Assembly: GCA_037071015.1 (NCBI GenBank)
Contig: JBAMOY010000001.1
Coordinates: 868,001-932,000 of the forward strand
Direction of reading: 5' to 3'
DNA from: JBAMOY01 sp037071015
GTDB taxonomy: Bacteria > Bacillota_I > Bacilli_A > RF39 > UBA660
Length of the DNA: 64,000 nt
Shown: piece after piece, positions 16,767 through 25,761 of the stretch
Layout of the letters: each line of letters opens with the position of its first letter
Position numbering within the stretch: the stretch's first letter is position 1
The notes under the pieces: generated by a model
Database searches by the model: none
Told to the model about the DNA's origin: nothing
Seen by the model: only the letters and a program-made list of their open reading frames with translations
Program-made: the position numbers and the translations under genes

Positions 16767-17588
16767 TTATTTTTGACAACTAGGGCAATAACAGGTTCCA
16801 CGGCCGCCAACCCGAATCTTTAATATCTCATTACCACATATCGAACATTTATCACCTTCGTGATTATGTACCAATAAACTGTGTTGGAATCTACCATGAA
16901 CACCTTCACTCGATGTATAACTTCTTATCGTTGTTCCACCAGCAACAATAGCTTTATCTAAAGTAATCCTAGTATTAGTAATAATAGCAGATAACTCATC
17001 ATCATTAAGCTGGTTGCTCGGTTTTAAAGGATTAATTCTACTTAAGAATAACACTTCATCAGCGTAGATATTACCGATACCTACAATAATACTTTGGTCT
17101 AAAATCACCGATTTAATTGGTAACTTTTTATTGCGATACTTATCCTTTAAATATGATACTGTTAACGCTTCATCCCAAGGCTCTAAGCCCAATTCATTTA
17201 AAGGTTTTTGTCTATATAGATTATCTTTATCAATCAAATGCATACGACCAAATTTACGCGTATCACGATAACGTAATTCTTGACCATCGGCAAAAACAAA
17301 CACAACATGATCATGTTTTTCTAATGGATCATTTATCGTTCTAATAAAATACTTCCCTTCCATTCGCAAATGACTCAATAAATAATATTCGTCTAAACAG
17401 AAAATTATCCATTTACCTCTTCTTTTAATGTCATTTATTGTTTGTCCAACAATCTTTTTTTTAAATTCCATCGTTGTCGGATATTCAATAATATTTGGAT
17501 ATAATATTCTAACGTCAACAATCCTTTTGTTTAAAACTTGTTTTTTTAGGGTCTCTTTAACCGTCTCAACTTCTGGTAATTCTGGCAT
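16767..17588 (-). CDS. mutM: Formamidopyrimidine-DNA glycosylase
   Basis: Bifunctional DNA glycosylase/AP lyase that removes 8-oxoguanine and other oxidised purines. The start PELPEVETV after the initiator Met supplies the catalytic Pro1 and Glu2. A C-terminal zinc finger (CSICGNEI to CYCPSCQK) and the DNA-binding KKLPIKSVILDQSIIVGIGNIYADEVLF stretch complete the family pattern. The ATG at 17588 follows GAGGTGAG and gives the required Pro at residue 2; a GTG-like start three codons earlier is wrong for this enzyme. Length is 273 residues. In Bacillus mutM sits beside polA, which here lies 14 kb away. Confidence 0.95.
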   Translation of the reverse strand: MPELPEVETVKETLKKQVLNKRIVDVRILYPNIIEYPTTMEFKKKIVGQTINDIKRRGKWIIFCLDEYYLLSHLRMEGKYFIRTINDPLEKHDHVVFVFADGQELRYRDTRKFGRMHLIDKDNLYRQKPLNELGLEPWDEALTVSYLKDKYRNKKLPIKSVILDQSIIVGIGNIYADEVLFLSRINPLKPSNQLNDDELSAIITNTRITLDKAIVAGGTTIRSYTSSEGVHGRFQHSLLVHNHEGDKCSICGNEILKIRVGGRGTCYCPSCQK

Positions 17589-17633
17589 AAAACTCACCTC
17601 ATTAATACTAATAGTTATTATAACACATTAAAC

Positions 17634-17663
17634 AAAAAAATTAGCTACAAATTGTAACTAATT
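17634..17663 (-). terminator. Terminator after the VTT-domain gene
   Basis: On the minus strand an AATTAG/CTAATT stem extended by TACA/TGTA with one G-U pair, followed by seven T. Confidence 0.6.
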
Positions 17664-17665
17664 AT

Positions 17666-18259
17666 CTATCTAAAAAATTCCAGTAAACTAGGAAAATAAT
17701 ACCACCCTATACTATAACCAATTAAAGTTAAAGGCTTGCCAACTATAATCGCAATCATAAATTTCTTATAACTAATATTCGTCAAGCCTGACAGATAACA
17801 AAGAAAATCATCGGGAGCTCCAGGTAATAGTATTCCCATAAAAAATATCTTATAAAAATTAGGATGATTTAAATATCCTAAATACTTATCTAATAATTTT
17901 TCAGGAAAAAGCTTTCTAATTAAATTAAGACCATACTTTTTTGATAAATAAAAAGCAATAACTGAACCAATACATAAGCCAACATAATTATAGATAAATC
18001 CTTCTAATGGTCCAAACAAAATGACACCTACTAAACAGCTAGCACCACCTGGAATAACCGGAAAAATGACCTGCAATATTTGAAGAATAATAAAAGCCAT
18101 CGAAGAATATATCCCAAAACCATTTAAATACTTCATCAAAGTATCATCCGAAGTAAATATGGTATTTTTTAAAGTAATGACGATTATCGTTATTAAAAGT
18201 AACGTTATAATAATACTAAACGTCTTTACAGCTAATTTTAATAATTTATTATCCATCAT
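17666..18259 (-). CDS. TVP38/TMEM64 (VTT domain) membrane protein
   Basis: A 197-residue integral membrane protein with about five or six hydrophobic segments. The central motif FPVIPGGASCLVGVILFGPLEGFIYNYVG and the later GILLPGAPDDFLCYLSGLTNISY are hallmarks of the SNARE-associated/VTT (DedA-like) superfamily, some of which scramble or flip membrane lipids. The substrate is not predictable. GAGGAGA precedes paired ATG codons at 18259 and 18256; either may be used. It is followed by its own terminator. Confidence 0.85.
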   Translation of the reverse strand: MMDNKLLKLAVKTFSIIITLLLITIIVITLKNTIFTSDDTLMKYLNGFGIYSSMAFIILQILQVIFPVIPGGASCLVGVILFGPLEGFIYNYVGLCIGSVIAFYLSKKYGLNLIRKLFPEKLLDKYLGYLNHPNFYKIFFMGILLPGAPDDFLCYLSGLTNISYKKFMIAIIVGKPLTLIGYSIGWYYFPSLLEFFR

Positions 18260-18357
18260 ATTTACTTCTCCTCTTTCTGCATTATATCACTATTAAAATA
18301 ACCAGAAAACAAGAAATTATAATTATGACAAAATTGTAAGAAAAAATAGTCAATAGA

Positions 18358-19005
18358 CTATCGTAATTTAATTTTTAAATTAGGAAAAGCTTTAACTAAT
18401 CGTCGATGAATTATTGAGCGTTCACGAATTACCTTTTTAACTAGATCTGTTATTTCCTCTGTATTATCTAATGCAACCTTCTTAATTGTACCTCTTAAAC
18501 TAAAAATTACAGTAATTGAAAATACTATATCAATCATAAAAATAACAAAAATAATAATTCCTAAGACAACCCTAACAACATTAGGTATCCAATTTAAAAA
18601 CCTAAATAACAAAGGATTCACAAACATAATTACTATTACTCCTAAAATACCAAAAGGAATTAAAGTATCCAAACATATTCTACCATTCAAATTATACTTC
18701 TTTTCACTATAGTCCCACCATCTGGCTTTAAAGATTTTTTCCATCAAATAACTTGTAAAATATTCTAATGTTCCACAAATAATTATCGCCATTATAAAAA
18801 GCAATAAAATGTTGTTTTGATATCTACTTAAAAAAAGAGTCATCAATACTCCCGCACATCCATAAATAGGACAATATGGGCCAATCAAAAAACCACGATC
18901 AGTAATTTTTCCTGTGTTAAAAAACATAGATATTACCTCTATTAACCAACCGATAAAAGAATATATCATTAACAACCAAAAATATTTTAAAATTATATCA
19001 AACAT
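18358..19005 (-). CDS. Putative ABC-transporter type IV (CmpB/DUF1113) membrane protein
   Basis: A 215-residue membrane protein with about five hydrophobic segments and a basic C-terminal tail. TDRGFLIGPYCPIYGCAGVL and EYFTSYLMEKIFKARWWDYS, then LNGRICL, are the signature segments of the Pfam family named ABC_trans_CmpB. The family name reflects an old suggestion; no ATPase partner is adjacent and the real function is unknown. The start has an AGAGGTAGATG-like site. Confidence 0.8.
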   Translation of the reverse strand: MFDIILKYFWLLMIYSFIGWLIEVISMFFNTGKITDRGFLIGPYCPIYGCAGVLMTLFLSRYQNNILLLFIMAIIICGTLEYFTSYLMEKIFKARWWDYSEKKYNLNGRICLDTLIPFGILGVIVIMFVNPLLFRFLNWIPNVVRVVLGIIIFVIFMIDIVFSITVIFSLRGTIKKVALDNTEEITDLVKKVIRERSIIHRRLVKAFPNLKIKLR

Positions 19006-19044
19006 TACATCTACCTCTTATATTTATTATAATATATATAATTA

Positions 19045-21702
19045 TTATTTACAATTATCAACTGTTCGTCTTTTTCTTTTTATTGCTTTATATATTTCCA
19101 TAATTCCTAATATAATTATTGATAGTATAAATAAATATATCAAATGAATAAAAGGAATACTTTCAGTCTTTAAAAATTTACTAAAAAGAGGAACCTCCAT
19201 AACTATAATCTGAAGCAAAATAGCTGTTAATATTGAAAAAACAATTAAAGGATTATTAAAAGGAACTTTAAATGTCGATTCGCGTTCACTACGACAGTTT
19301 AAAACGTGAATATTTTGAATAAAGACCATTAAAGCCATAATATAACCACGAGCAACCGAAACATCCATCCTCATTTTTTGGATTAAAAATAACCAAACGC
19401 TAAAAACCAGTAGTCCGATACTAAATCCTGATGTTAAAACCTCACTAATTAATTCTTTATTAAATAAAGTTTCTGTCGTTCGACGCGGCTTTTCTTTCAT
19501 AATACCTTTTTCACTCTTTTCAAAAGAGAGTGCAAAATCCTGTAATCCATCAGTGACAACATTTAACCATAATAACTGAATAGCTACTAATGGCATTGGT
19601 AAATCAAACGCGATTGATAAAAGAAAAAATAATACCTCAGCAATACCACAAGACAACAACATATAACTAACTTTTCGAATATTACTATAGGCATTTCTAC
19701 CCTCTTTAATCCCCGCTACAATCGACTTAAAATTATCATCAATAATAATCATCGATGCTGTTTCCTTAGCTACATCAGTACCGCTACCCATAGCAACTCC
19801 AATATTGGCACTTTTTAAAGCAGGTGCATCATTAACTCCATCACCAGTAACCGCCACAAATTCACCCTGACGTTTATACGATTCTACAATTTCCAGTTTA
19901 TCAATTGGCGTTACACGTGAAAAAACACTTTTACTTTGAATAAACTTATCAAACTCTTTTTGGCCCTTCTGCAAATAACAAGCAATATCCTCACCAGTTG
20001 CTACCTGCTCCATTGTTGTAACTAAATTTAACTCCTTAGCAATAGAAAAAGCTGTCAACGGATGATCCCCGGTAATCATCACGACTTTAATTCCCGCTTC
20101 TCTTGCATCTTTTAATGAAAGTTTTACTTCCTCTCTAATAGGATCAATAAATGCAACCAAACCGATAAAATTAAGTCCTTTAATTGTATCTTCATTATAG
20201 TTATCATGGCTATCCACCTCACCATCAGCAATAGCTATAACACGATAACCATTACTAGCTAATCTTTCATTCTGCGCTTTTAGTAACTCGTTATCAATTT
20301 TGACTTTACTCTCTCCTGCTGTCGTACAAAAACTACAAATTTTTTCTAATGAACCCTTAACTGTACAATAGTGTTTATTATCACTCTTATAAAAAACAGC
20401 CGAATATTTATTTTCTGATTCATATGGTATTCTAGACTCAACAGTAATATCTGTTGTATCAATATTTAGTTTTTTACCTAATGCTAAAAAAGCAACATCA
20501 ATGGAATCACCAAAATATTCCCAACTATGATTTCTTTTTTCCAACAAAGCCTCATTATTAATGACACCCAATTTCCCAATTAATATAGCTTTATTTAAAT
20601 CTTCTTGACTAGTTGAAGTTACTAATCCATTATCATTATAGCCAATACCACTGATATCAAACTCTATACCATCTGGTAAAAGAATTTTTTTGGCTGTCTG
20701 TTGATTTACCGTAAGCGTTCCTGTTTTATCACTAGCAATAACACTACAACTACCTAGACTTTCTACAGCATTTAATTTTTTTACAATAACATTCTTTGAA
20801 GCCATACGATTAGAACCAATTGTCAAAGCCATAGTTAGAGCTAACGGCAATCCCTCAGGCATAGCTGAAACCGATAGTGAAATTACTAATAAAAAGATAT
20901 CATTAAACATATATCCTTTTAAATATAAAATAAAAGATATAATAATAGCAATTAAAACTATAAAAACACTTATTTGTTTAGAAAATTTTTCCATTCTAAT
21001 TGTCAAAGGTGACTTTTCTTCTTTTGTTTGATTTACCTTATCAGCAATTTTGCCAATTTCCGTCTCAAGACCCGTTGCAACTACAACCGCCTTAGCTCTA
21101 CCCGTAATAACTGATGTCCCTGCAAATAGCATATTAAATCGTTCTGATAATGGTGCATCCTTAGCTATCACCTTGTTACTTTTATTTACAGCTAAACTTT
21201 CTCCCGTTAAAATAGACTCGTTAACTTGAAAATTATAACAATCAATAACTCGCAAATCAGCACTTATTTTATCGCCTGACTCTAGTAAAACTATATCACC
21301 TGGTACTAACAAATTAGAAGCTATTTGTTTTTCCTGATTATTCCTAATTACTTTGGCATTAACCTTAATCATACTAGATAAAGCCTCCGCATTTTTTAAA
21401 GCCTTAGCTTCTTGAAAAGTTCCCATTAATAAATCAATTAAAACAATAAAAACAATCGCTACCGCATCAATTACTTCACCAATCATAAAACAAAAGATAA
21501 TAATTATTATTAATAATAGTACGATTGGATCTTTTAATTCTCTTAAAAAGATTACAAAAACATTATCCTTTGACGCCTTTGGTATTTCATTCTTACCATA
21601 TTTTCCTAAACGATTATTAGCATCAACACTTTTCAACCCTGTTATATCTGAATTTAATGTTTCTATAACTTTTTCAACTGTCATCTGAAACCATTTATGC
21701 AT
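19045..21702 (-). CDS. P-type Ca2+-transporting ATPase (P2A/P2B)
   Basis: An 885-residue P-type ATPase exporting calcium from the cytoplasm. Order: N-terminal cation-ATPase domain, TM1-2, actuator domain with TGES, TM3-4 with PEGLPLAL (the Glu is a calcium ligand), phosphorylation motif DKTGTLT, nucleotide domain, TGDHPLTA, TGDGVNDAP hinge, and TM5-10 with LLWLNVVTDGLQDFAL supplying the Asn/Thr/Asp ligands. This ligand set fits SERCA/PMCA-like calcium pumps rather than Na+/K+ pumps. GGAGG precedes the ATG. It is monocistronic or last in the transcript after the 21.8-25.5 kb operon, from which a terminator separates it. Confidence 0.93.
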   Translation of the reverse strand: MHKWFQMTVEKVIETLNSDITGLKSVDANNRLGKYGKNEIPKASKDNVFVIFLRELKDPIVLLLIIIIIFCFMIGEVIDAVAIVFIVLIDLLMGTFQEAKALKNAEALSSMIKVNAKVIRNNQEKQIASNLLVPGDIVLLESGDKISADLRVIDCYNFQVNESILTGESLAVNKSNKVIAKDAPLSERFNMLFAGTSVITGRAKAVVVATGLETEIGKIADKVNQTKEEKSPLTIRMEKFSKQISVFIVLIAIIISFILYLKGYMFNDIFLLVISLSVSAMPEGLPLALTMALTIGSNRMASKNVIVKKLNAVESLGSCSVIASDKTGTLTVNQQTAKKILLPDGIEFDISGIGYNDNGLVTSTSQEDLNKAILIGKLGVINNEALLEKRNHSWEYFGDSIDVAFLALGKKLNIDTTDITVESRIPYESENKYSAVFYKSDNKHYCTVKGSLEKICSFCTTAGESKVKIDNELLKAQNERLASNGYRVIAIADGEVDSHDNYNEDTIKGLNFIGLVAFIDPIREEVKLSLKDAREAGIKVVMITGDHPLTAFSIAKELNLVTTMEQVATGEDIACYLQKGQKEFDKFIQSKSVFSRVTPIDKLEIVESYKRQGEFVAVTGDGVNDAPALKSANIGVAMGSGTDVAKETASMIIIDDNFKSIVAGIKEGRNAYSNIRKVSYMLLSCGIAEVLFFLLSIAFDLPMPLVAIQLLWLNVVTDGLQDFALSFEKSEKGIMKEKPRRTTETLFNKELISEVLTSGFSIGLLVFSVWLFLIQKMRMDVSVARGYIMALMVFIQNIHVLNCRSERESTFKVPFNNPLIVFSILTAILLQIIVMEVPLFSKFLKTESIPFIHLIYLFILSIIILGIMEIYKAIKRKRRTVDNCK

Positions 21703-21750
21703 ATTTGTTCCTCCAAATTATATGATACCATTATAACATACTTTTATATG

Positions 21751-21780
21751 AAAAAGAGATAAATTTAAAATTTATCTCTT
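21751..21780 (-). terminator. Terminator of the four-gene unknown operon
   Basis: Perfect 13-bp inverted repeat (21754-21766 with 21768-21780) immediately after the last stop codon, followed by TTTTT on the minus strand. Confidence 0.8.
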
Positions 21781-22077
21781 CTAACTGCGAGCTATCAAAT
21801 CAAAATTAATAATATCCTCATTAATCGATTTTACCGCTTTATCGACACCATACTGTTCAAAAGCCTCTCTAACCAAATCTAAGTCCTCATAAAATACATT
21901 TGGATGGGTTAATAAAATTATTTTCAAATCATTTATGCCAATAAAAGTAAAATAGTCTAAAATAGCTGTCACTCGTTCTTCATGCATAGCTAATTCGCTT
22001 ATGTCCATATCATCAAGAGTATTATAAATTTCATTAATGTCTTCTCGTCCTAAATTAAATTTACTTAGATATTCCAT
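21781..22077 (-). CDS. Unknown operon gene 4: small helical-repeat protein
   Basis: A 98-residue all-helical protein. The segment ILDYFTFIGINDLKIILLTHP reads like a single mTERF-like helical repeat and resembles ILNYLSFEDVTINKRNILARF in the 628-residue product of the preceding gene, so the two may share a repeat. The ATG at 22077 has AAGGAGG five bases upstream, within codons of the longer frame that begins at 22092. The gene overlaps the preceding one by 17 bases. Function is unknown. Confidence 0.7.
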   Translation of the reverse strand: MEYLSKFNLGREDINEIYNTLDDMDISELAMHEERVTAILDYFTFIGINDLKIILLTHPNVFYEDLDLVREAFEQYGVDKAVKSINEDIINFDLIARS

Positions 22078-23947
22078 TAGCTCCTCCTTCATATGAATAA
22101 TTAGTAATATTAGCTAACAACGAAAAAATATCTTCATTGATATAAGAGCCATATGTTAAAGCAAACACTTTAGCATCTTCCATTAAAACTTGGTTGTTCT
22201 TCAAAATACTATAAATACGTAAAACCTTAAGGCGAGATATAATTTGACCATCAATAACATAAATATAATCATTATTTGCTAATTTATATTTTTCATCTAA
22301 CTCTTTAATAAAGCTGTCGCTTAGTATTGTGTCATTAATCGTATAATTATTGTTTTTTAATAATAATTCCTCATATAAACTATAATTAGGAATATAGCTT
22401 ACTTTACTTTGATCGATAAAATACTTTTGTTTAAAGTCCATAAAATCTGCATCTGATTTTAATTGATAACCGAGATTTTTTAATGTCACCTTCCCCGACA
22501 ACATCCCTGGACGACTTTTAGAGAAAATAGTTTTATAATAGTCATCTATAGCCATAGATTCTTTAAGCATGTATAATAACGCCACTGTATGCTTACGCAG
22601 CGTATTCATAGCGGATGGATAATTACGGAGATAAGAATCAGCATATGGATAAGTTTTAGCTTCCGGACAGTGACACAAACCCAATTCAATGAACTGATCA
22701 CACGTTTCCGCCAAATTAGAAAACCATAAAGTAGAGGTAGAAAAATTATTTTTGTCATCTGTAAATAATCCATACAATTCACAAATATTATAATTTTCCC
22801 TAATCTTATATGGCGGTGTTTTTAATAATTTAATATTTCCCACTTGATTCATTGAAATATCAAACCCTTGTGTTTTTAAAAATTTTTCATTATTCAATAT
22901 TTCATCATATGATATCTCATGTGCTTGTATATATAAATTCATATTAGACATTTTCTTACTACGTCCAGGCGTCTTATTCCTTCGCTGACGCTTTTCCATC
23001 GGCAAATTATTAACCCACACACTAGCTGTTTGGAAAAAAATCTTCTCATTTTTTTTATTACTTACTATTTTTTGATAAGCAGTTGTTACAGATTCTAAAC
23101 TGCCATATATAGTAATAGCTAATAAGGTTGCCACATCGAAACGTGCTAAAATATTACGTTTATTAATCGTTACATCCTCAAAACTCAAATAATTCAATAT
23201 AGCAGTCATACTATCCAAATCAATATTCTGATTAATTTCCATCCAACATTTATCAATATATTTGCATATGTCTTGACTTACACCATATTTCTCAAACAAG
23301 TTTTTCACAGTATCAATATCAACTTCACTGCTTTCATTAACATTAGTATTATACCTTTTTACAGCAATTAATAAATCTTTTTTCATTTTATAAGATACAT
23401 TAGGATCTTCCACGATTTTATAAAGAACTTGAAACTCATCAATAGTTAAGAATTCACCTTTACTATCAACTACTTTTTCATAAATAATTTCCAAATTAAT
23501 AATATCATCTTGAATCTTATCTATTTCTGATTGATTAACCGTATCATTATTTTGGACACTTAAAAATTTATTCTCTAACTTTAGTTTGAGTTCCTCTAAC
23601 AACCGTTGAAGATCAGTTAAAATTATTCTTTGATTATCAGTTACATCTAGGTCTAAATGTTCATCATATTTAGCATTAAATATTAATTTGATTATTCTCA
23701 ATTGTTCTTCTAACCAAGATCTTTCTTGTTTCATCTTAATGTTAGTATATAACAAATCGAAAACACCCTTCATATCCATATAACGTAAATTAGCTAAATC
23801 TTTGTTCAAATTGTCTAAAATTTCTGTGATTAAATTAATATCATACCGAATTTTTTCTAAACTTTCTGTTTTAAGTTTAGCTTTTTTAGTTTCATACTCT
23901 TTATACAAATTATTCTTTTTTCGATTAATAATTGTTGCTAATTTCAT
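22061..23947 (-). CDS. Unknown operon gene 3: large helical protein
   Basis: A 628-residue soluble protein, not recognised. Residues 1-180 are rich in Lys, Glu and Leu and likely coiled coil. The middle contains the helical-repeat-like segment described for gene 4, then a basic patch (PMEKRQRRNKTPGRSKK) that could bind nucleic acid. The C-terminal part is Tyr/Asn-rich, with a short Cys/His cluster (LGLCHCPEAKTYPY) and the end NDYIYVIDGQIISRLKVLRIY. TAGGTGATGG precedes the ATG at 23947. It overlaps gene 4 and starts eight bases beyond the stop of the HTH gene. Confidence 0.7.
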   Translation of the reverse strand: MKLATIINRKKNNLYKEYETKKAKLKTESLEKIRYDINLITEILDNLNKDLANLRYMDMKGVFDLLYTNIKMKQERSWLEEQLRIIKLIFNAKYDEHLDLDVTDNQRIILTDLQRLLEELKLKLENKFLSVQNNDTVNQSEIDKIQDDIINLEIIYEKVVDSKGEFLTIDEFQVLYKIVEDPNVSYKMKKDLLIAVKRYNTNVNESSEVDIDTVKNLFEKYGVSQDICKYIDKCWMEINQNIDLDSMTAILNYLSFEDVTINKRNILARFDVATLLAITIYGSLESVTTAYQKIVSNKKNEKIFFQTASVWVNNLPMEKRQRRNKTPGRSKKMSNMNLYIQAHEISYDEILNNEKFLKTQGFDISMNQVGNIKLLKTPPYKIRENYNICELYGLFTDDKNNFSTSTLWFSNLAETCDQFIELGLCHCPEAKTYPYADSYLRNYPSAMNTLRKHTVALLYMLKESMAIDDYYKTIFSKSRPGMLSGKVTLKNLGYQLKSDADFMDFKQKYFIDQSKVSYIPNYSLYEELLLKNNNYTINDTILSDSFIKELDEKYKLANNDYIYVIDGQIISRLKVLRIYSILKNNQVLMEDAKVFALTYGSYINEDIFSLLANITNYSYEGGANGISK

Positions 23948-23955
23948 ACCATCAC

Positions 23956-24153
23956 CTACCAATCTAACAATAAGTCATAAGCTCGAAAGTAAATTGAAAA
24001 ATCTTTATCGCAAGAAGTCAAAGCTTTATTTAATCTGTCATAGCTAATCCCCAATTCAAAAGCTAAATCCTCTAAATTAACCGCTTTCAATTGAATCAAA
24101 TTTAAGCAATCCTTAACAATTTGGTGAAATAAAAACTCTAACTTATTTGACAT
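23956..24153 (-). CDS. Unknown operon gene 2: small helix-turn-helix protein
   Basis: A 65-residue protein whose residues about 20-45 (VNLEDLAFELGISYDRLNKAL) fit a Cro/LacI-type helix-turn-helix, with Gly in the turn. It may regulate its own operon or act as a small DNA-binding subunit. AAGGAGAT lies about ten bases before the ATG. The gene overlaps the 3' end of the 468-residue gene by 11 bases and is tightly linked to gene 3. Confidence 0.65.
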   Translation of the reverse strand: MSNKLEFLFHQIVKDCLNLIQLKAVNLEDLAFELGISYDRLNKALTSCDKDFSIYFRAYDLLLDW

Positions 24154-25549
24154 TGTTTTTCACATCTCCTTTACCCAATAAACGATCATATATATCACTT
24201 TGAGTTTGAATAAGATCAATTAACTCAGTTTCGGAAAGATTATGATATTTCTCCACCATTTTCCGTTGCCTACTACAAATAGTTTTTGATAATTCATAAA
24301 TAGAAGTAAAATTATCAATTGCAATTAATAAAACAATGTCTTTCGTTAATCGCATATAAGAACAAGCAACTGTAGAACTACGATTAACATATATATTGTC
24401 ATCCTTATTATCAGTCATTATTTTACTATGTTTAATACCACGTTCATAATCATGCAATCCCTTTTCCAAATTTTCTATTAATGATTTAATACGTTTATTG
24501 ATCTCAAAATTGACATCTTTTATATTAATATATGGTTGGTTTTTATCATCTAAAAGAAATAATACTTTAGATGCTCCAACATTATTCTCCTCCTGTTTAT
24601 CTAATTCAAACTGTCTTGACGTTTCCGCTGAAACCTTTAAATTGTCTTCCAAAGTATCTAAAAAAAGATTAATTAACTCCTCATCCTCTCTTGATACTTC
24701 ATGATTTACAATTTTTTTCATTTCCTGCTCGATTAATTGTTTGTTTTCAATCATTTCCAAGATAATCAAAATTAACCTATCCTGAATACTTGATAAATTA
24801 TCATAATCTATTGGTGTTGATTGTTCTCGGATAGCACTCATATATTGCTTTTTATATTTCAATTGATTACTATTCTGTTTTTCAATCAAATAATAGTATT
24901 TACCAATCATATCATTAACATCCGCTATTATCTTAGTATATCGCTTCTCTATTTTCAACGAAGAAACACTATCAACATCACTTTTTTTAGAATCAGATTT
25001 ATTATTGACTTCTTTAGATTCATCTATAACATTATCATGTGATTGGATCATCACTGCATTAAAGGCTTGATCACTTAATATATTCAACTTATCTTCTTCC
25101 GATAAGTCGCTCATCTCTAGCAATTTTATATAATATTCTTCATCATAACGATCATTATTTAAAATTAAAGAGCACTGCTCTAAATTAAGTTTAATCTGAT
25201 TTTGTAATTGTGATAAATCTGCTATTGTTCGCTCAAACTCATTAATCACAGGGGAATTGATAACCTCATTAACAACATTCATAAACTGTTCAGCACTAGT
25301 GGCATTATTTTTAACAAAAAAGTCAATAATTTTAAGTTTACTATCTAAACTATTATCAATTCTCACTAAAACATCTTTATTTTTTAATATAAAGACGTAA
25401 TCTTTTTCACGTTTAATTGTATCAATAATAACTTTAAAAGATAATTGTTGTTCAATTTCTATCAGCTTATTATTTAATTTAGATTGATATTCTGTGACAT
25501 AATCGCGAAATCTTTGTAATGCTTCAATTGCTTGTCCTTTAACATACAT
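24143..25549 (-). CDS. Unknown operon gene 1: coiled-coil protein
   Basis: A 468-residue soluble protein made almost wholly of long charged helices, with likely coiled coils around residues 10-60, 100-150 and 230-330, and no catalytic motif I can name. It is the first gene of the operon. GGTGGTGAG precedes the ATG at 25549 and an extended -10 lies 26 bases upstream. Its 3' end overlaps the HTH gene, so all four genes are probably translated together. A structural or scaffold role is an inference. Confidence 0.7.
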   Translation of the reverse strand: MYVKGQAIEALQRFRDYVTEYQSKLNNKLIEIEQQLSFKVIIDTIKREKDYVFILKNKDVLVRIDNSLDSKLKIIDFFVKNNATSAEQFMNVVNEVINSPVINEFERTIADLSQLQNQIKLNLEQCSLILNNDRYDEEYYIKLLEMSDLSEEDKLNILSDQAFNAVMIQSHDNVIDESKEVNNKSDSKKSDVDSVSSLKIEKRYTKIIADVNDMIGKYYYLIEKQNSNQLKYKKQYMSAIREQSTPIDYDNLSSIQDRLILIILEMIENKQLIEQEMKKIVNHEVSREDEELINLFLDTLEDNLKVSAETSRQFELDKQEENNVGASKVLFLLDDKNQPYINIKDVNFEINKRIKSLIENLEKGLHDYERGIKHSKIMTDNKDDNIYVNRSSTVACSYMRLTKDIVLLIAIDNFTSIYELSKTICSRQRKMVEKYHNLSETELIDLIQTQSDIYDRLLGKGDVKNNVK

Positions 25550-25574
25550 TTATATCTCACCACCATATGATAAT

Positions 25575-25583
25575 ATTATATCA
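25575..25583 (-). promoter_or_regulatory. Extended -10 promoter of the four-gene operon
   Basis: On the minus strand TGA followed by TATAAT (25575-25580). No clear -35. The 17-base motif at 25605-25621 lies just upstream. Confidence 0.5.
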
Positions 25584-25604
25584 TAAAAAAGCATTTTTAA
25601 TATT

Positions 25605-25621
25605 AACAAATTAAATATCTT
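25605..25621 (+). repeat. 17-bp motif shared with 14962-14978
   Basis: AACAAATTAAATATCTT occurs identically at 14962-14978. Both copies stand about 70 bases upstream of the first gene of an unknown operon, in the same orientation. Confidence 0.45.
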
Positions 25622-25705
25622 AATATTATAAATCAATAACAGATAATCCATTTCCCCAATCATTATATAAATTAACTTTTTCCTAATAACTTAACTTTTT
25701 CATAA

Positions 25706-25742
25706 CAAAAAATCTCGTTTCTATATCCAAGAAATGAGATTT
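25706..25742 (-). terminator. Terminator of murL-murD-serS
   Basis: A 13-bp stem with one mismatch on the minus strand (25710-25722 with 25730-25742), followed by TTTTTTG, 20 bases after serS. Confidence 0.7.
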
Positions 25743-25761
25743 ATATTATTTTAAAGTCTTT

